Below, in pieces: positions 28,139 to 37,804 of a DNA stretch of 64,000 nt. The translations under genes were made by a program, and so were the position numbers. A model generated the notes under the pieces. It had not been told where the DNA came from and made no database searches. It saw only the letters and a program-made list of their open reading frames with translations. Within the stretch, counting starts at the first letter, position 1. Each line of letters starts with the position of its first letter. The stretch is taken from contig NZ_FUKI01000135.1 in NCBI RefSeq assembly GCF_900163755.1, forward strand, positions 1-64,000, in the 5' to 3' direction. This stretch comes from Crenothrix polyspora. Lineage in GTDB: Bacteria; Pseudomonadota; Gammaproteobacteria; Methylococcales; Methylomonadaceae.

Positions 28139-29383
28139 TTAGATAAATGATGGAATTAATGGAGCATCTACAGTAACCATTTGACGGTTGCCAGATTCAT
28201 CAGTAAAGAACAACAAACCGGCGAAACGACTGTCTGGATCGTAGATCAAGTCAGCTAGACGATAAACTTCCCAAGCCGCGTCAGACGCAGTAACTTGGTA
28301 AGTTCTTGTTTGGCCTGGAGCAAGTGGGCTGTTATCGCTAACAGTCAACCCTTCTTCAGCCAACAAGTCATCTGGGTATCCAGTTTCATCTTCATGAACA
28401 GCAGGATCTAAGAAACGTACGCCAGCAGTATTGAATTCGCCTAAACGAACAGCTGAATCGCCATTATTAGTAACAGTCAGTGTCATTTGCATAGCACGAC
28501 CTGGTACACGGTAAGTAGCGTCATCAACTTTAACTGCAACTGTTGGAGCAGGCATTTCAATCGGCTTCATACCACGTAACAAACCAGCTTGCAGCGGGGT
28601 TGTAATTGGGTAAGCAGCGTTTGTGCTAGCCATAGTAGCCGCAACGATTGCCATTGTACCAACAGCAAAAGCAATACCGACTTTCTTATCAGTTGGAGTG
28701 ATTAATGTATCCGCTTTACCAGCTTCAACAGCAATCAAACGTGGAATGAATATTGGCTTACGCATCCAATAAACCATCCAAGCCAAACCAATTGCATACC
28801 AGAAGGCATGCCAGAAGTAGATGTTGTCTATGTTGTAGTTTTCTAAATCAACTGTTACACCAGTCAAAGTAGTAATTGGGTTTTTGAAATCTTTCATAGA
28901 ACCAGTAATAGTTACCCATTTACCTGGTCCGATGATTGGTCCACCACCTTTTACGTTCATCATACTGTGAACATGCCAATCACCTGGGCGACGTGCTTTC
29001 AACAATACTTTGAATTCATAGGTTTCGCCCAATTCTAAACTGCATGAACGTGGAACTAACTGACCACCGATCCAAGACCCTGCACGAATAAATACAGGAC
29101 CTGGTGTACCGATGTTTAAGAATGATGATTCTGGTAAATCAACAGTTTCAGGCCATCCTTTGAAAACGTGGAATTTACCTGTAACAGTCATTGTGTCATT
29201 TACAGCAACGGTATCTTTTGACCAATTAAGATCATACCAGTGAATAGTACGCATACGCATGAACGCTGCTTGAGACTTTTCACCATGAGCTGCTGCTGTT
29301 GGAGCGTAGAACATTGCTGCTGTAACACCAACTAACACGCCGACAAAGGACAATTTAGCAATCTTGTCTTTAATCATTTTCAT
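28139..29383 (-). CDS. pmoB: particulate methane monooxygenase subunit B
   Basis: Largest soluble-domain subunit of the copper methane monooxygenase, 414 residues. A signal peptide ends at PTAAA, leaving His33 as the mature N-terminus; with WHVHSMM (His137, His139) this gives the PmoB CuB site. His48 (TIHWY) and His72 (KFHVF) match the second site residues of Methylococcus capsulatus. Two membrane helices (about 185-210 and 230-255) join the two cupredoxin domains. A GGAGGA ribosome site precedes the ATG. Last gene of pmoCAB. Confidence 0.98.
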   Translation of the reverse strand: MKMIKDKIAKLSFVGVLVGVTAAMFYAPTAAAHGEKSQAAFMRMRTIHWYDLNWSKDTVAVNDTMTVTGKFHVFKGWPETVDLPESSFLNIGTPGPVFIRAGSWIGGQLVPRSCSLELGETYEFKVLLKARRPGDWHVHSMMNVKGGGPIIGPGKWVTITGSMKDFKNPITTLTGVTVDLENYNIDNIYFWHAFWYAIGLAWMVYWMRKPIFIPRLIAVEAGKADTLITPTDKKVGIAFAVGTMAIVAATMASTNAAYPITTPLQAGLLRGMKPIEMPAPTVAVKVDDATYRVPGRAMQMTLTVTNNGDSAVRLGEFNTAGVRFLDPAVHEDETGYPDDLLAEEGLTVSDNSPLAPGQTRTYQVTASDAAWEVYRLADLIYDPDSRFAGLLFFTDESGNRQMVTVDAPLIPSFI

Positions 29384-29515
29384 ATATCCTCCTCTATAAT
29401 AGAGAATCTATAGTTTTGAGTATCTAGCCAGTAGCCGTTATTAAATAATCGTCTCTAACCAGTTTTTATGTACATGTTCTTAATCAATGATTCTTAACGA
29501 ATCAATAAACGTTTC

Positions 29516-30259
29516 TTATGATGCAGTTGTGAAAGCGGTGCTTCCGAACCAACGGCCAAAGAAGTGCCACAATACATATACAATGATACTCACGAAACCA
29601 GAGAAGAACGCTGATACTGGAGCAACGTCTTTACCGAAGGTTCTCAGAGTACCTTTTTCAACCATACGGATATACTCAGGCATACCAGTTCTGATGTAAT
29701 GGTAACCTGTTAAGTCAGCCAAAGTCATTACCATACCATTGTATTCAACTGGTTGATGTAATGGAGCGATAACAGGCCAGTTACTTGGGTAGAACAACAA
29801 ACCGAAAGCCAAACCACCTAATACGGCAGTCAACTGCATAGAACCAGACATCATTAAAATAACGTCAAGAACGATAGCGCCTGGAATCAATTGTGATGGG
29901 AATACAAAGTTGATTGGGAAGTATGTCCAGCCCCAAAAGTTGAAGTATCTATTTACCCATTCACCGAACAACAAACCCATAACACAAAGTGTAGCGCCGA
30001 ATGCGATGCGATATCTCCACCACAAAACAGCTTGAACAGCAGCAGGGAAAGTAATAGCCATAATTGGCAATACTGTTACCCAAAGACGTCTATCTTTCCA
30101 GTCAACCCAGAAATCCCAGTCACCTGCAACAAGCATAAAGTGAACGTGGTAACCACCAAGTACAACGAAGAAAAGTGTAAAACAAATTAGCCAGTCAAAC
30201 GTACGTGAAACTTTTACAGCTTCAGCACGTGAACGTACAGCTGATTGAGATGCGCTCAT
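29516..30259 (-). CDS. pmoA: particulate methane monooxygenase subunit A
   Basis: Membrane subunit of 247 residues, the family length and the standard marker gene for methanotrophs. Recognisable segments are HFMLVAGDWDFWVDWKDRR, WRYRIAFGATLCVMGLLFGE, GWTYFPINFVFPSQLIPGA and EYIRMVEKGTLRTFG. It has about seven membrane helices and packs against PmoC in the PmoABC trimer. The gene follows pmoC after 137 bases holding a hairpin, and precedes pmoB by 132 bases. Confidence 0.98.
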   Translation of the reverse strand: MSASQSAVRSRAEAVKVSRTFDWLICFTLFFVVLGGYHVHFMLVAGDWDFWVDWKDRRLWVTVLPIMAITFPAAVQAVLWWRYRIAFGATLCVMGLLFGEWVNRYFNFWGWTYFPINFVFPSQLIPGAIVLDVILMMSGSMQLTAVLGGLAFGLLFYPSNWPVIAPLHQPVEYNGMVMTLADLTGYHYIRTGMPEYIRMVEKGTLRTFGKDVAPVSAFFSGFVSIIVYVLWHFFGRWFGSTAFTTAS

Positions 30260-30313
30260 AGCTTTACCTCCAAAAAGGATTAAATTATTTTTATTAAAAC
30301 TATCTTCTCTTAA

Positions 30314-30360
30314 GGTTGTCTCAAAACTTTCCCTTTACAGAGTTCAGTAAAGAGACAACC
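30314..30360 (-). promoter_or_regulatory. pmoC-pmoA intercistronic hairpin
   Basis: GGTTGTCTC (30314-30322) pairs with GAGACAACC (30352-30360), and inside them TTTAC (30334-30338) pairs with GTAAA (30347-30351) around eight bases, with an 11-base bulge on one side. No T-run follows on the minus strand other than loose AT-rich sequence. It may mark an RNA processing site or partial terminator that sets subunit ratios. Confidence 0.6.
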
Positions 30361-30396
30361 AAGGAGATAGTTACTACAGCAAAAGCTCGGCTTAAA

Positions 30397-31149
30397 TTAA
30401 GCTAAGTCTTTTTTCAGAAGTTTTGCAAGTGCAGCAACTTCTATATTTACAACACCTAATACACCTAAAGCTGACCATCCGAAGAATACGAAGCCGTAGT
30501 GCAAAGGAGCAACAAACAACTCTTCCATAAACCAGAAAGTGTGACCCCATTCATTCAAGCCAACATTTGGCAGAATCATGAAAGGTCCAACTGTAGCAAC
30601 CATGTATTGAATTGAATTACCTTGTTGGTAGGTAGGCAATCTTGTTTTTGCATACAAGAAAGCGCCGCCGCCAGTGATAATGTATACTGGGTAGCTCAAG
30701 TAAAATTCGATAACGTGACTTGGTGTAAAGTCAGTGTCACGAACAATAGTTTGATGCCAAGTACCATCTTGCTCAGTGAAGTAGCTAGCGCCGAAGTAAA
30801 TAGCAACGCCGTAAGCAACTAACCAAACCCAATGATGGAAATGTCTTCTCAACTCTTCTCTTGGAGTGATTGACATCACTTTACGATCGCGTGATTTCCA
30901 CAGGTAACCCCATAGAATACCAGCAGTTGATACTTCTAAAACAAATTCGATATACAGGAAGTTCATCCAGTATGTTTCGAACTCAGGTGCGAAAGAATCT
31001 AAGCCAGCAGACCAGCCGTAAACGCCTTCATACCAACGAACCCATGCATAAAATACGCAATAAATTGCGACTGCAAAGATCAGGTTTCTTTTATTTAACA
31101 GCGGTGCTTCCGCAGCATCAGCTTTCACTGATTCAGTTGTAGCTGCCAT
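30397..31149 (-). CDS. pmoC: particulate methane monooxygenase subunit C
   Basis: Membrane subunit of 250 residues and first gene of the operon. The metal-ligand set of the PmoC site is present as Asp128 and His132 (EQDGTWHQT) and His145 (DFTPSHVIEFYLSYP), with spacing equal to Asp156/His160/His173 of Methylococcus capsulatus. The stretch WMNFLYIEFVLE and the PREELRRHFHHWVWLV helix are also typical. An AGGAG site precedes the ATG. This subunit is thought to hold the catalytic or an essential copper site in the membrane. Confidence 0.98.
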   Translation of the reverse strand: MAATTESVKADAAEAPLLNKRNLIFAVAIYCVFYAWVRWYEGVYGWSAGLDSFAPEFETYWMNFLYIEFVLEVSTAGILWGYLWKSRDRKVMSITPREELRRHFHHWVWLVAYGVAIYFGASYFTEQDGTWHQTIVRDTDFTPSHVIEFYLSYPVYIITGGGAFLYAKTRLPTYQQGNSIQYMVATVGPFMILPNVGLNEWGHTFWFMEELFVAPLHYGFVFFGWSALGVLGVVNIEVAALAKLLKKDLA

Positions 31150-31249
31150 TTCTATCTCCTAAAAATGATTAAACCTAGCTATAATAGCCAGTGTCGATAG
31201 TAACAAGTCCTTTTTACCCAATTAAACCAAAATATTCGGATTTAAAAGA

Positions 31250-31267
31250 CACCAAATTCTTTTGGTG
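31250..31267 (-). promoter_or_regulatory. 5'-terminal hairpin of the pmo transcript
   Basis: CACCAAA (31250-31256) and TTTGGTG (31261-31267) form a perfect seven-base stem with a four-base loop. If the promoter at 31275-31302 is right, transcription begins at about 31268, so the mRNA would open with this hairpin, followed by TCTTTT. It could protect the 5' end from RNase E or act as an early attenuator. Confidence 0.5.
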
Positions 31268-31274
31268 CTCTCAA

Positions 31275-31302
31275 AGTCTACCAGTTCGATTAACCTTGTC
31301 AA
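31275..31302 (-). promoter_or_regulatory. sigma70-type promoter of pmoCAB
   Basis: On the minus strand a perfect -35 TTGACA (31302-31297) is followed after 16 bases by TAGACT (31280-31275), four of six matches to the -10 consensus. It lies about 125 bases upstream of pmoC, leaving a leader of about 120 nucleotides. Confidence 0.6.
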
Positions 31303-31442
31303 GCCTATTCACACTACAGCTTAAATATTTTTTTTCACATCACTCGCACTATAAATTTTATTACCTTTAACTACTTGATTTCTGATATTATCAGGGTAAG
31401 TTGCCCTTAATTCTTTAACTATAAAAATTATTATAAAATCTT

Positions 31443-31868
31443 ATGAAAAAATACTTGCTTTTAATTGTAGGATTGGGAGTTTTAATCGCCTTCATGCGCT
31501 TTGTTTTACTACCCTTAGTCATGGAAGTGGTTGCATCGGATGCTTTTCTTGTTGATAGTAAAGATGAACCCAGCTTACATAGCCTAGATACGCCACTCAC
31601 AGCAATCGCATTTAATCACTGCAACACTTATGTAAAAGCAGAATTGGGTAAAGATGTTTCAATCAGTTTTCCTGACAAACCGACGAAAGCATGGGGCTTT
31701 GGTGGCTATAAATTTATGATTCGCTCCAATTTTAACGTGGTGGGTAGCGCAAAAACAACAAATGAATACGCATGCCAAATAACTTATAATAATGGCGACG
31801 ACCAAGAAGGCATTGCCGATTTTGAGAACTGGACGATAAACGGCATAACAGGTTTAGACGGATTATAA
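31443..31868 (+). CDS. hypothetical membrane-anchored protein
   Basis: Protein of 141 residues, divergent from pmoC across a 293-base gap. An N-terminal helix (YLLLIVGLGVLIAFMRFVLLPLV) should anchor it in the inner membrane with the rest in the periplasm. The soluble part has two cysteines (FNHCNTYVKAEL and EYACQITYN) that could form a disulfide, and mixed beta-strand-like sequence. I do not recognise a family. A hairpin at 31892-31927 follows. Confidence 0.7.
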   Translation: MKKYLLLIVGLGVLIAFMRFVLLPLVMEVVASDAFLVDSKDEPSLHSLDTPLTAIAFNHCNTYVKAELGKDVSISFPDKPTKAWGFGGYKFMIRSNFNVVGSAKTTNEYACQITYNNGDDQEGIADFENWTINGITGLDGL

Positions 31869-31891
31869 CCACACCATTAGCACTAAAAATT

Positions 31892-31927
31892 AGCGGATTG
31901 TTAAATGCACCTAATTGACAATCCGCT
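31892..31927 (+). terminator. hairpin after the 31443 gene
   Basis: AGCGGATTGT (31892-31901) pairs perfectly with ACAATCCGCT (31918-31927) around 16 bases, 24 bases after the stop codon. There is no T-run after it, so it may terminate weakly or stabilise the 3' end. Confidence 0.5.
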
Positions 31928-32158
31928 TAACCAAACAACATGATATACATTTACAGCCCTCTGATTAGATAAAACCATCTCCCCACCTTTTACCCACCGC
32001 ACAATCTTTACGCCAACCGCGCCAAATTGGTGCGACAATCCCCATATAAGTGCAGACCCGCACAGCTAAGCCACCCGCCAATACGTTTTTATCAGCTACT
32101 TTTTAGATGGCGTGTAAATTGCTTAGTGTTATCTAAGATTCTACAAAAAACTAAAATT

Positions 32159-33208
32159 ATGTATAAACGCATCCTCGATCACCTTAATGTCGCCATTTTA
32201 CTGTTTGATGACACGCTTCGCCTGACTTATATCAATTCAGCCGGTGAAATTTTGTTAGCTGATAGCGCTAGGCATTTATTAGGCTTAACTGCTTACGACC
32301 TATTTCGGCAAGCAGATGCAGCGCTATTAACCAATTTACAACAATGCCTTGCATCCGCAGAACCCTTTGTAGAGCGTGAACTCATACTAGACAAACTGAC
32401 ACATACCATCACTATTAACCTTATCGCAACACCAATATTTGAAAATGATCGTATCAACGAAATTCTGTTAGAACTGCAACAAGTCGATAATCAACTGCGC
32501 ATTTCTAAAGAAGAACAGTTATTGACACAACAACAGACCGCACGTCTACTGGTGCGTGGTTTAGCACATGAAATTAAAAATCCGCTTGGTGGCTTACGTG
32601 GTGCCGCACAACTACTTGATTTAGAACTTAACAATCCTGATTTAAAAGAATATACCCGTGTAATTATTGCTGAGTCGGATCGATTACAAGGCTTAATGGA
32701 TAAAATGCTAGGGCCTAATAAATTACCAAATAAATCATACCTAAACATCCATGAAGTTTTAGAGCGCGTTAGACAATTAATAGATGCCGAATCCAACGGA
32801 CAAATCATTATAAAATGTGATTATGACCCTAGCATTCCGGACATAAAAGCCGATAAAGACCAATTAATTCAAGCCACTTTAAACATTGCTCGCAATGCCG
32901 TACAAGCCATGTACGGCAAAGGTCAACTAACATTAAAAACACGCATTTTTAGACATATGACCATCGGTCGTAAACACTACAAATTAGCTATAAAATGTGA
33001 ACTTATCGACACCGGTACCGGTATTGATCCTGACATTATGAATCAAATTTTTTACCCGATGATTACCAGCAGAGCCGAAGGCACTGGATTAGGTCTCTCA
33101 ATTGCCCAAGCACTGATTAACCAACATAACGGACTGATTGAATGCACCAGCGAACCGGGCAATACCGTGTTTTCAATACTTTTACCTTTGGAGAATGAGC
33201 GTGGTTAA
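32159..33208 (+). CDS. glnL: nitrogen regulation sensor histidine kinase NtrB
   Basis: Cytosolic histidine kinase of about 349 residues. An N-terminal PAS domain (about 1-120) is followed by the H-box LAHEIKNPLGGLRGAAQLL with the phosphoacceptor His, the N-box IARNAVQAM and the G-boxes DTGTGIDPDIM and GTGLGLSIAQALI. NtrB phosphorylates or dephosphorylates NtrC according to PII signals of nitrogen status. I chose the ATG at 32159, which gives the NtrB-like start MYKRILDHLNVAILLF; an earlier in-frame ATG at 32027 would add 44 unrelated residues. It overlaps ntrC. Confidence 0.95.
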   Translation: MYKRILDHLNVAILLFDDTLRLTYINSAGEILLADSARHLLGLTAYDLFRQADAALLTNLQQCLASAEPFVERELILDKLTHTITINLIATPIFENDRINEILLELQQVDNQLRISKEEQLLTQQQTARLLVRGLAHEIKNPLGGLRGAAQLLDLELNNPDLKEYTRVIIAESDRLQGLMDKMLGPNKLPNKSYLNIHEVLERVRQLIDAESNGQIIIKCDYDPSIPDIKADKDQLIQATLNIARNAVQAMYGKGQLTLKTRIFRHMTIGRKHYKLAIKCELIDTGTGIDPDIMNQIFYPMITSRAEGTGLGLSIAQALINQHNGLIECTSEPGNTVFSILLPLENERG

Positions 33209-34643
33209 CACAGAAACTATCTGGATTATTGATGACGATAAATCAATACGCTGGGTACTTGAAAAAGCCCTGCAAAAAGCAGATTTTATTACTCGCAGCT
33301 TTGAAAATGCCAACGGCTTACTCGCGGCTTTGCAAAAAGAATCGCCTGACGCGCTGTTAACCGATATTCGCATGCCCGGCATGGATGGCTTACAAATGCT
33401 GAACAAAGTACAAATTAGTCATCCTGACTTACCTGTCATTGTAATGACCGCACATTCCGATCTGGAAAGTGCCGTTTCGGCTTTTCACAGTGGTGCTTTC
33501 GAATACTTACCCAAACCATTTGATATTAAAGATGTCGTCGATCTTGCACATCGTGCCTGTCTACACAGCCACCATCAAGACAGTGAAAAATTAAACCTGA
33601 CAACACGTAAAGAAACACCTTTACCCACGCCAGAAATTATCGGTGCAGCCCCAGCTATGCAAGAAGTATTTCGCGCTATTGGTCGTTTGGCACGCTCTCA
33701 TATTACAGTTTTAATTAACGGCGAATCCGGCACGGGCAAAGAACTGGTCGCTAAAGCTTTGCACCGTCATAGCCCGCGTGCCAAAAATGCATTTATTGCG
33801 TTAAATATGGCTGCTATTCCAAAAGATTTGATGGAGTCAGAACTATTTGGTCATGAAAAAGGTTCATTTACCGGCGCACAGACACGACGCATGGGACGCT
33901 TTGAGCAAGCCAACGGCGGTACATTATTCTTAGATGAAATTGGCGACATGCCAGCAGAACTGCAAACTCGCTTGCTCAGAGTATTATCCGATGGTGAATT
34001 CTATCCGGTAGGGGGCTATAGTGCGATTAAAGTTGACGTGCGTATTATCACGGCAACACATCAAAATTTAGAAGCACTAGTGGCACAGGGGCGATTTAGA
34101 GAGGACTTATTTCATCGTTTAAATGTCATACGCGTACATATCCCACCCTTACGGGATCGCAAACAAGATATTCCACTGTTGTTGCAACATTTTTTGGCAC
34201 ACGCTGCGCAAGAACTCAATACAGAAATTAAGATTCTGACCCCAGAAGCGCAAACATTTTTAAGTATTTTTAACTGGCCAGGTAACGTCAGACAACTGGA
34301 AAATATTTGTCGTTGGTTATCGGTTATGGCGCCAGGTCGAGAGATTCATGTACACGATTTACCACCCGAATTAATTAACGAAACACCAGAAAAAACGCTC
34401 AATACAGACAACTGGGAAATTAGTTTAAAAAACTCGATTAACCAGCAACTCGCCGCTAAAAAACCGGAACTTGCCAAACACATAATTCCAACAATAGAAG
34501 CTATTTTAATCAAAGCCGCTTTGGATTTTACGCACGGTAAACGCCATGAAGCAGCCATTCTTTTAGGCTATGGCAGAAATACACTGACTCGGAAAATCAA
34601 GGAGTTGAACCTAGACGCTAACAGTTCTGGCTATGACAACTAA
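33195..34643 (+). CDS. glnG: nitrogen regulation response regulator NtrC
   Basis: Sigma54-dependent activator of about 482 residues. The receiver domain has [18 protein letters not shown] and the phospho-Asp in [12 protein letters not shown]. The AAA+ domain shows Walker A GESGTGKE, the sigma54 loop as GSFTGA (GAFTGA in most), and [14 protein letters not shown] Fis-type helix-turn-helix ([19 protein letters not shown]) ends the protein. The start is either ATG 33195 or GTG 33201; GGAG at 33190-33193 is better spaced for the GTG. The gene overlaps ntrB, so the two are co-translated. Confidence 0.96.
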   Translation: MSVVNTETIWIIDDDKSIRWVLEKALQKADFITRSFENANGLLAALQKESPDALLTDIRMPGMDGLQMLNKVQISHPDLPVIVMTAHSDLESAVSAFHSGAFEYLPKPFDIKDVVDLAHRACLHSHHQDSEKLNLTTRKETPLPTPEIIGAAPAMQEVFRAIGRLARSHITVLINGESGTGKELVAKALHRHSPRAKNAFIALNMAAIPKDLMESELFGHEKGSFTGAQTRRMGRFEQANGGTLFLDEIGDMPAELQTRLLRVLSDGEFYPVGGYSAIKVDVRIITATHQNLEALVAQGRFREDLFHRLNVIRVHIPPLRDRKQDIPLLLQHFLAHAAQELNTEIKILTPEAQTFLSIFNWPGNVRQLENICRWLSVMAPGREIHVHDLPPELINETPEKTLNTDNWEISLKNSINQQLAAKKPELAKHIIPTIEAILIKAALDFTHGKRHEAAILLGYGRNTLTRKIKELNLDANSSGYDN

Positions 34644-34900
34644 TTTAAGTACGACAACAAACCCAGCACTCAGTCATATTTGTTTTGTCGGAAAAATTGC
34701 AGACCTACGAGGCTTTAAAAACCTCGTGAGTCTCACATGAAACAAAGCATACCTCACACTTAAAAGAACAACCAAGCACCCGTATTTAAGCAGCAATCAC
34801 CCTGCGCCGGTATAAGCACAAAGACTTACTGGTAGCTATAATTTAATTTCACGGGTTATCATGCAAGCTTTAACCAATCTTCCGCCCCATATACCAAGCT

Positions 34901-36061
34901 ATGCAACCTGCCGCAACCCCCATTAATTTTACAAGCCTAGGCTTGTCAAACGCATTATTAACCGCCATCCAACAACGCGGCTATACGCAACCAACGCCCG
35001 TTCAAATAGATACAATCCCAGTCATTTTAACCGAACAAGACTTACGCGCCAAAGCTCAAACCGGTTCTGGCAAAACCGCCGCTTTTGGCTTAGCGCTGCT
35101 GCAAAAAATAGTACAGCACCGAGAGCAGCGCCCATCAACCCGCACGGGTAATCAAGTTGGCACACTCATTTTAGCGCCCACCCGCGAGCTGGCCATACAA
35201 ATTGCTGAGGCGATTAGCGATTATGCCAGCGCGATAACACCCAAAGTTAAAATCATCTGCGCCCACGGCGGCATCAGTATTAACCCGCAAATGCTGGCAT
35301 TGCGTGGTGGTGCGGATATTCTGGTGGCAACCCCAGGACGCTTGCTGGATTTAGTCGAGCAAAATGCCATTAAATTTGCTGATTTAAATTGTTTGGTACT
35401 GGATGAAGCTGATCGCTTGCTGCAACTGGGCTTTAGCGAGGAACTGAATGAAATTCTAAAACTATTGCCTAAAAAACGCCAAAATCTGCTTTTTTCAGCC
35501 ACTTTTCCTGCCGAAGTAGATCAGCTGATTGCAAAACTATTAATAAACCCCGTACACATAGACAGCGCAACGCAAGCAGAAGCGCTTATAACGCAACGCG
35601 TGATTAGCGTCACGCAAGAACACAAAAACATCTTATTAGCGCATCTTATTAATGACGGTGATTTGCAGCAGGTCTTAGTATTTGCCAATGCCAAAAACAC
35701 CTGTAATCGCCTGGTATTAAAGCTGGGTAAAGCTGATATTTATGCAATGGCATTGCACGGCGACAAAACCCAATCAGCACGTAATCTGGCATTAAAAAAA
35801 TTCAAACAAGGCGAATGTCGGGTATTAATCGCCACCGATTTGGCCGCACGCGGCATTGATATTGAACAATTAGAAGCGGTCATTAACTTCGATTTACCCC
35901 GCTCACCGAATGATTACATACATCGCATAGGCAGAACAGGGCGTGCAGGACAAAGTGGTTTGGCGATTTCGTTACTGTGTGATGAGGATGAAGCACATTT
36001 TCGGGTTATTGAAAAACGGATGAAAATGCGTTTGGATCGAGAGTGTGTTGCTGGCTTTTAA
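34901..36061 (+). CDS. DEAD-box ATP-dependent RNA helicase
   Basis: RNA helicase of 386 residues with a minimal core and no long basic tail. Motifs in order: Q motif FTSLGLSNALLTAIQQRGYTQPTPVQ, motif I AQTGSGKTAAF, Ia PTRELAIQ, II VLDEADRLL, III SATFP, V IATDLAARGIDI, VI HRIGRTGRAGQ. The short length and RGYTQPTPVQ start resemble RhlE-type proteins. Likely role is RNA remodelling in ribosome assembly or RNA decay. It is a single gene. Confidence 0.94.
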   Translation: MQPAATPINFTSLGLSNALLTAIQQRGYTQPTPVQIDTIPVILTEQDLRAKAQTGSGKTAAFGLALLQKIVQHREQRPSTRTGNQVGTLILAPTRELAIQIAEAISDYASAITPKVKIICAHGGISINPQMLALRGGADILVATPGRLLDLVEQNAIKFADLNCLVLDEADRLLQLGFSEELNEILKLLPKKRQNLLFSATFPAEVDQLIAKLLINPVHIDSATQAEALITQRVISVTQEHKNILLAHLINDGDLQQVLVFANAKNTCNRLVLKLGKADIYAMALHGDKTQSARNLALKKFKQGECRVLIATDLAARGIDIEQLEAVINFDLPRSPNDYIHRIGRTGRAGQSGLAISLLCDEDEAHFRVIEKRMKMRLDRECVAGF

Positions 36062-36108
36062 AGCACCGTAAACCATGCAGCAGACAGCTGCGGCCTTAAT
36101 GACAGGAT

Positions 36109-36885
36109 TTATTTAAAAATCGCCTGATCAAAATTCTTACCGGTGGCAATGCTCTTCAGCAGCGTTTTATCAGAAATACTACTGAAATGCGCACCCTTCA
36201 AATCCGCACCGGTAAACTTGGTATCCACCAAAATGGTTGCTGTTAAATCGGCACCGGATAAATCGGCATTGCTTAAATCAGCACCGGACAGATCAACGCC
36301 AAACAAATTGGCTTTTTGCAATTGTGCGCCTGTTAAATCGGCACGGCGCATTAAAGCACGATCCAGATTGGCATTTTTAATATTAGCGCCGGATAAATTA
36401 ACCCCGTTCAGACTCACCCGCATCACGCCCATTGATTGGTTTTTCATATCCACACCCCAATTGACTTTCTCCAGATTGGCATGGCTGAGGTTGGAGCGAT
36501 CCAAATTGGCAATAAAACGACTTTCTGACAGATTGGCGTTAGCTAAATTAGCACTGTTCATGTGTACGCCAAATACGCTGACTTTAGATAGATTAGAACC
36601 GGCCAAATTAATATTGGTCATCACAGTTAAATCCAGATTCAATCCGGACAAATTACAATTACTCAAATTAGCACGGCGTAAATCCGAACCCCATAAATTG
36701 GCCTGTCTAAAATCCAGACCCGACAAATCCATTTCGGTCAAATCTTTGCGCTTTAAATCCGCTTTGTGGGTGGCATCTGCTTTGGCCAGACGCTGCTCTA
36801 CTTCTGAGCGCTCAAGATCGGCAGCAACTACCGCTACTGAACTCATCAATGTTGCTATACCCAAACAAAAAACCGGAAATTTCAT
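36109..36885 (-). CDS. exported pentapeptide repeat protein
   Basis: Protein of 258 residues. A signal peptide (MKFPVFCLGIATLMSSVAVVAA) precedes about 200 residues of A(D/N)LxG-type pentapeptide repeats, for instance ANLSNCNLSGLNL and GADLSNADLSGADLTATIL. These fold as a right-handed quadrilateral beta helix. The C-terminus carries a variant repeat (TKFTGADLKGAHFSSISDKTLLKS). Being exported, it is not a gyrase-protecting Qnr-type protein; function unknown. Confidence 0.88.
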   Translation of the reverse strand: MKFPVFCLGIATLMSSVAVVAADLERSEVEQRLAKADATHKADLKRKDLTEMDLSGLDFRQANLWGSDLRRANLSNCNLSGLNLDLTVMTNINLAGSNLSKVSVFGVHMNSANLANANLSESRFIANLDRSNLSHANLEKVNWGVDMKNQSMGVMRVSLNGVNLSGANIKNANLDRALMRRADLTGAQLQKANLFGVDLSGADLSNADLSGADLTATILVDTKFTGADLKGAHFSSISDKTLLKSIATGKNFDQAIFK

Positions 36886-37009
36886 CGTATTACCCTCAGT
36901 CTGGAATCAATATTTTTATGGTATCACACGGGCTTTAATTACTGTCACTCAACACTTACCCCTGTTTTTTATGTGTCCAGAGTACAAATCCTACACCCAC
37001 ACAGGCAAG

Positions 37010-37804
37010 TTAATTATCGTTATCGTCAAAATACTCTAGGGCATTGTTGTCATTATCAAAGAAGCTTTCCTCATCATTTCTATCAACCAAGCGCGAACAC
37101 AACAAACCAATCTCAAACAACATCCACATTGGCACAGCCAGTAATGTTTGTGATATCGCATCAGGTGGTGTCAGTAACATACCAATAATAAATGCACCCA
37201 CAATCACATAAGGCCGCTTTTCCGCTAACGACGCACGACTCACCAAGCGCGACCACACCAAAACAATAGTAAAAATAGGTACTTCAAAGCACACGCCAAA
37301 AGCAAAAAACAATGATAAAACAAAATCCAGATATTTGCTGATGTCGGTCATAACCGCAACACCTACCGGTGCAGCAGCCGTTAAAAAACCAAATATCAGC
37401 GGAAAAACCACATAATACGCAAACGCCACACCCGAATAAAATAACAACGTACTGGCAATTAACAACGGAAAAATCATCCGTCGTTCACGCTGATACAAGC
37501 CTGGCGCAACGAATGCCCAAAACTGGTACAAAATAAACGGTACACAAATAAAAATAGCGACAACCAGCGCCAATTTAAACGGAATAAAAAACGGCGATGC
37601 CACTTCAATAGCAATCATCGTGCTATTTTGTGGCATGTGTTTTAGCAGCGGCCCCGCTAAATAGGTATAAATTTGATTAGCGTAGCTGGAAAGCCCTAAA
37701 AATACCGCTAATACGCATAATACAATACGTAAAAGTCGGTCACGCAATTCAATCAAATGGCTGATAAAAGGCTGTTCCGTCGCCTCTTCAAAATTATTTT
37801 TCAT
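37010..37804 (-). CDS. tatC: Sec-independent protein translocase TatC
   Basis: Receptor subunit of the twin-arginine translocase, 264 residues, six membrane helices. The N-terminal PFISHLIELRDRLLR and the periplasmic loop with ATLLFYSGVAFAYYVVFPLIFGF are family hallmarks. The acidic C-terminal tail (NDEESFFDNDNNALEYFDD) is longer than usual. It overlaps tatB by 11 bases and ends the his-tat operon. TatC binds the RR signal of folded precursors. Confidence 0.96.
   Translation of the reverse strand: MKNNFEEATEQPFISHLIELRDRLLRIVLCVLAVFLGLSSYANQIYTYLAGPLLKHMPQNSTMIAIEVASPFFIPFKLALVVAIFICVPFILYQFWAFVAPGLYQRERRMIFPLLIASTLLFYSGVAFAYYVVFPLIFGFLTAAAPVGVAVMTDISKYLDFVLSLFFAFGVCFEVPIFTIVLVWSRLVSRASLAEKRPYVIVGAFIIGMLLTPPDAISQTLLAVPMWMLFEIGLLCSRLVDRNDEESFFDNDNNALEYFDDNDN

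Noticed and set aside
34707-34727. ACGAGG/CCTCGT hairpin after ntrC
   Set aside because: Six-base stem with a nine-base loop and no T-run; too weak to call a terminator.
36077-36091. GCAGC/GCTGC hairpin between the helicase and pentapeptide genes
   Set aside because: Five-base stem only; not distinguishable from chance.
36143-37039. 298-codon plus-strand frame opposite the pentapeptide protein
   Set aside because: Its Lys/Ser/Ala repeats mirror the pentapeptide codons of the real minus-strand gene.
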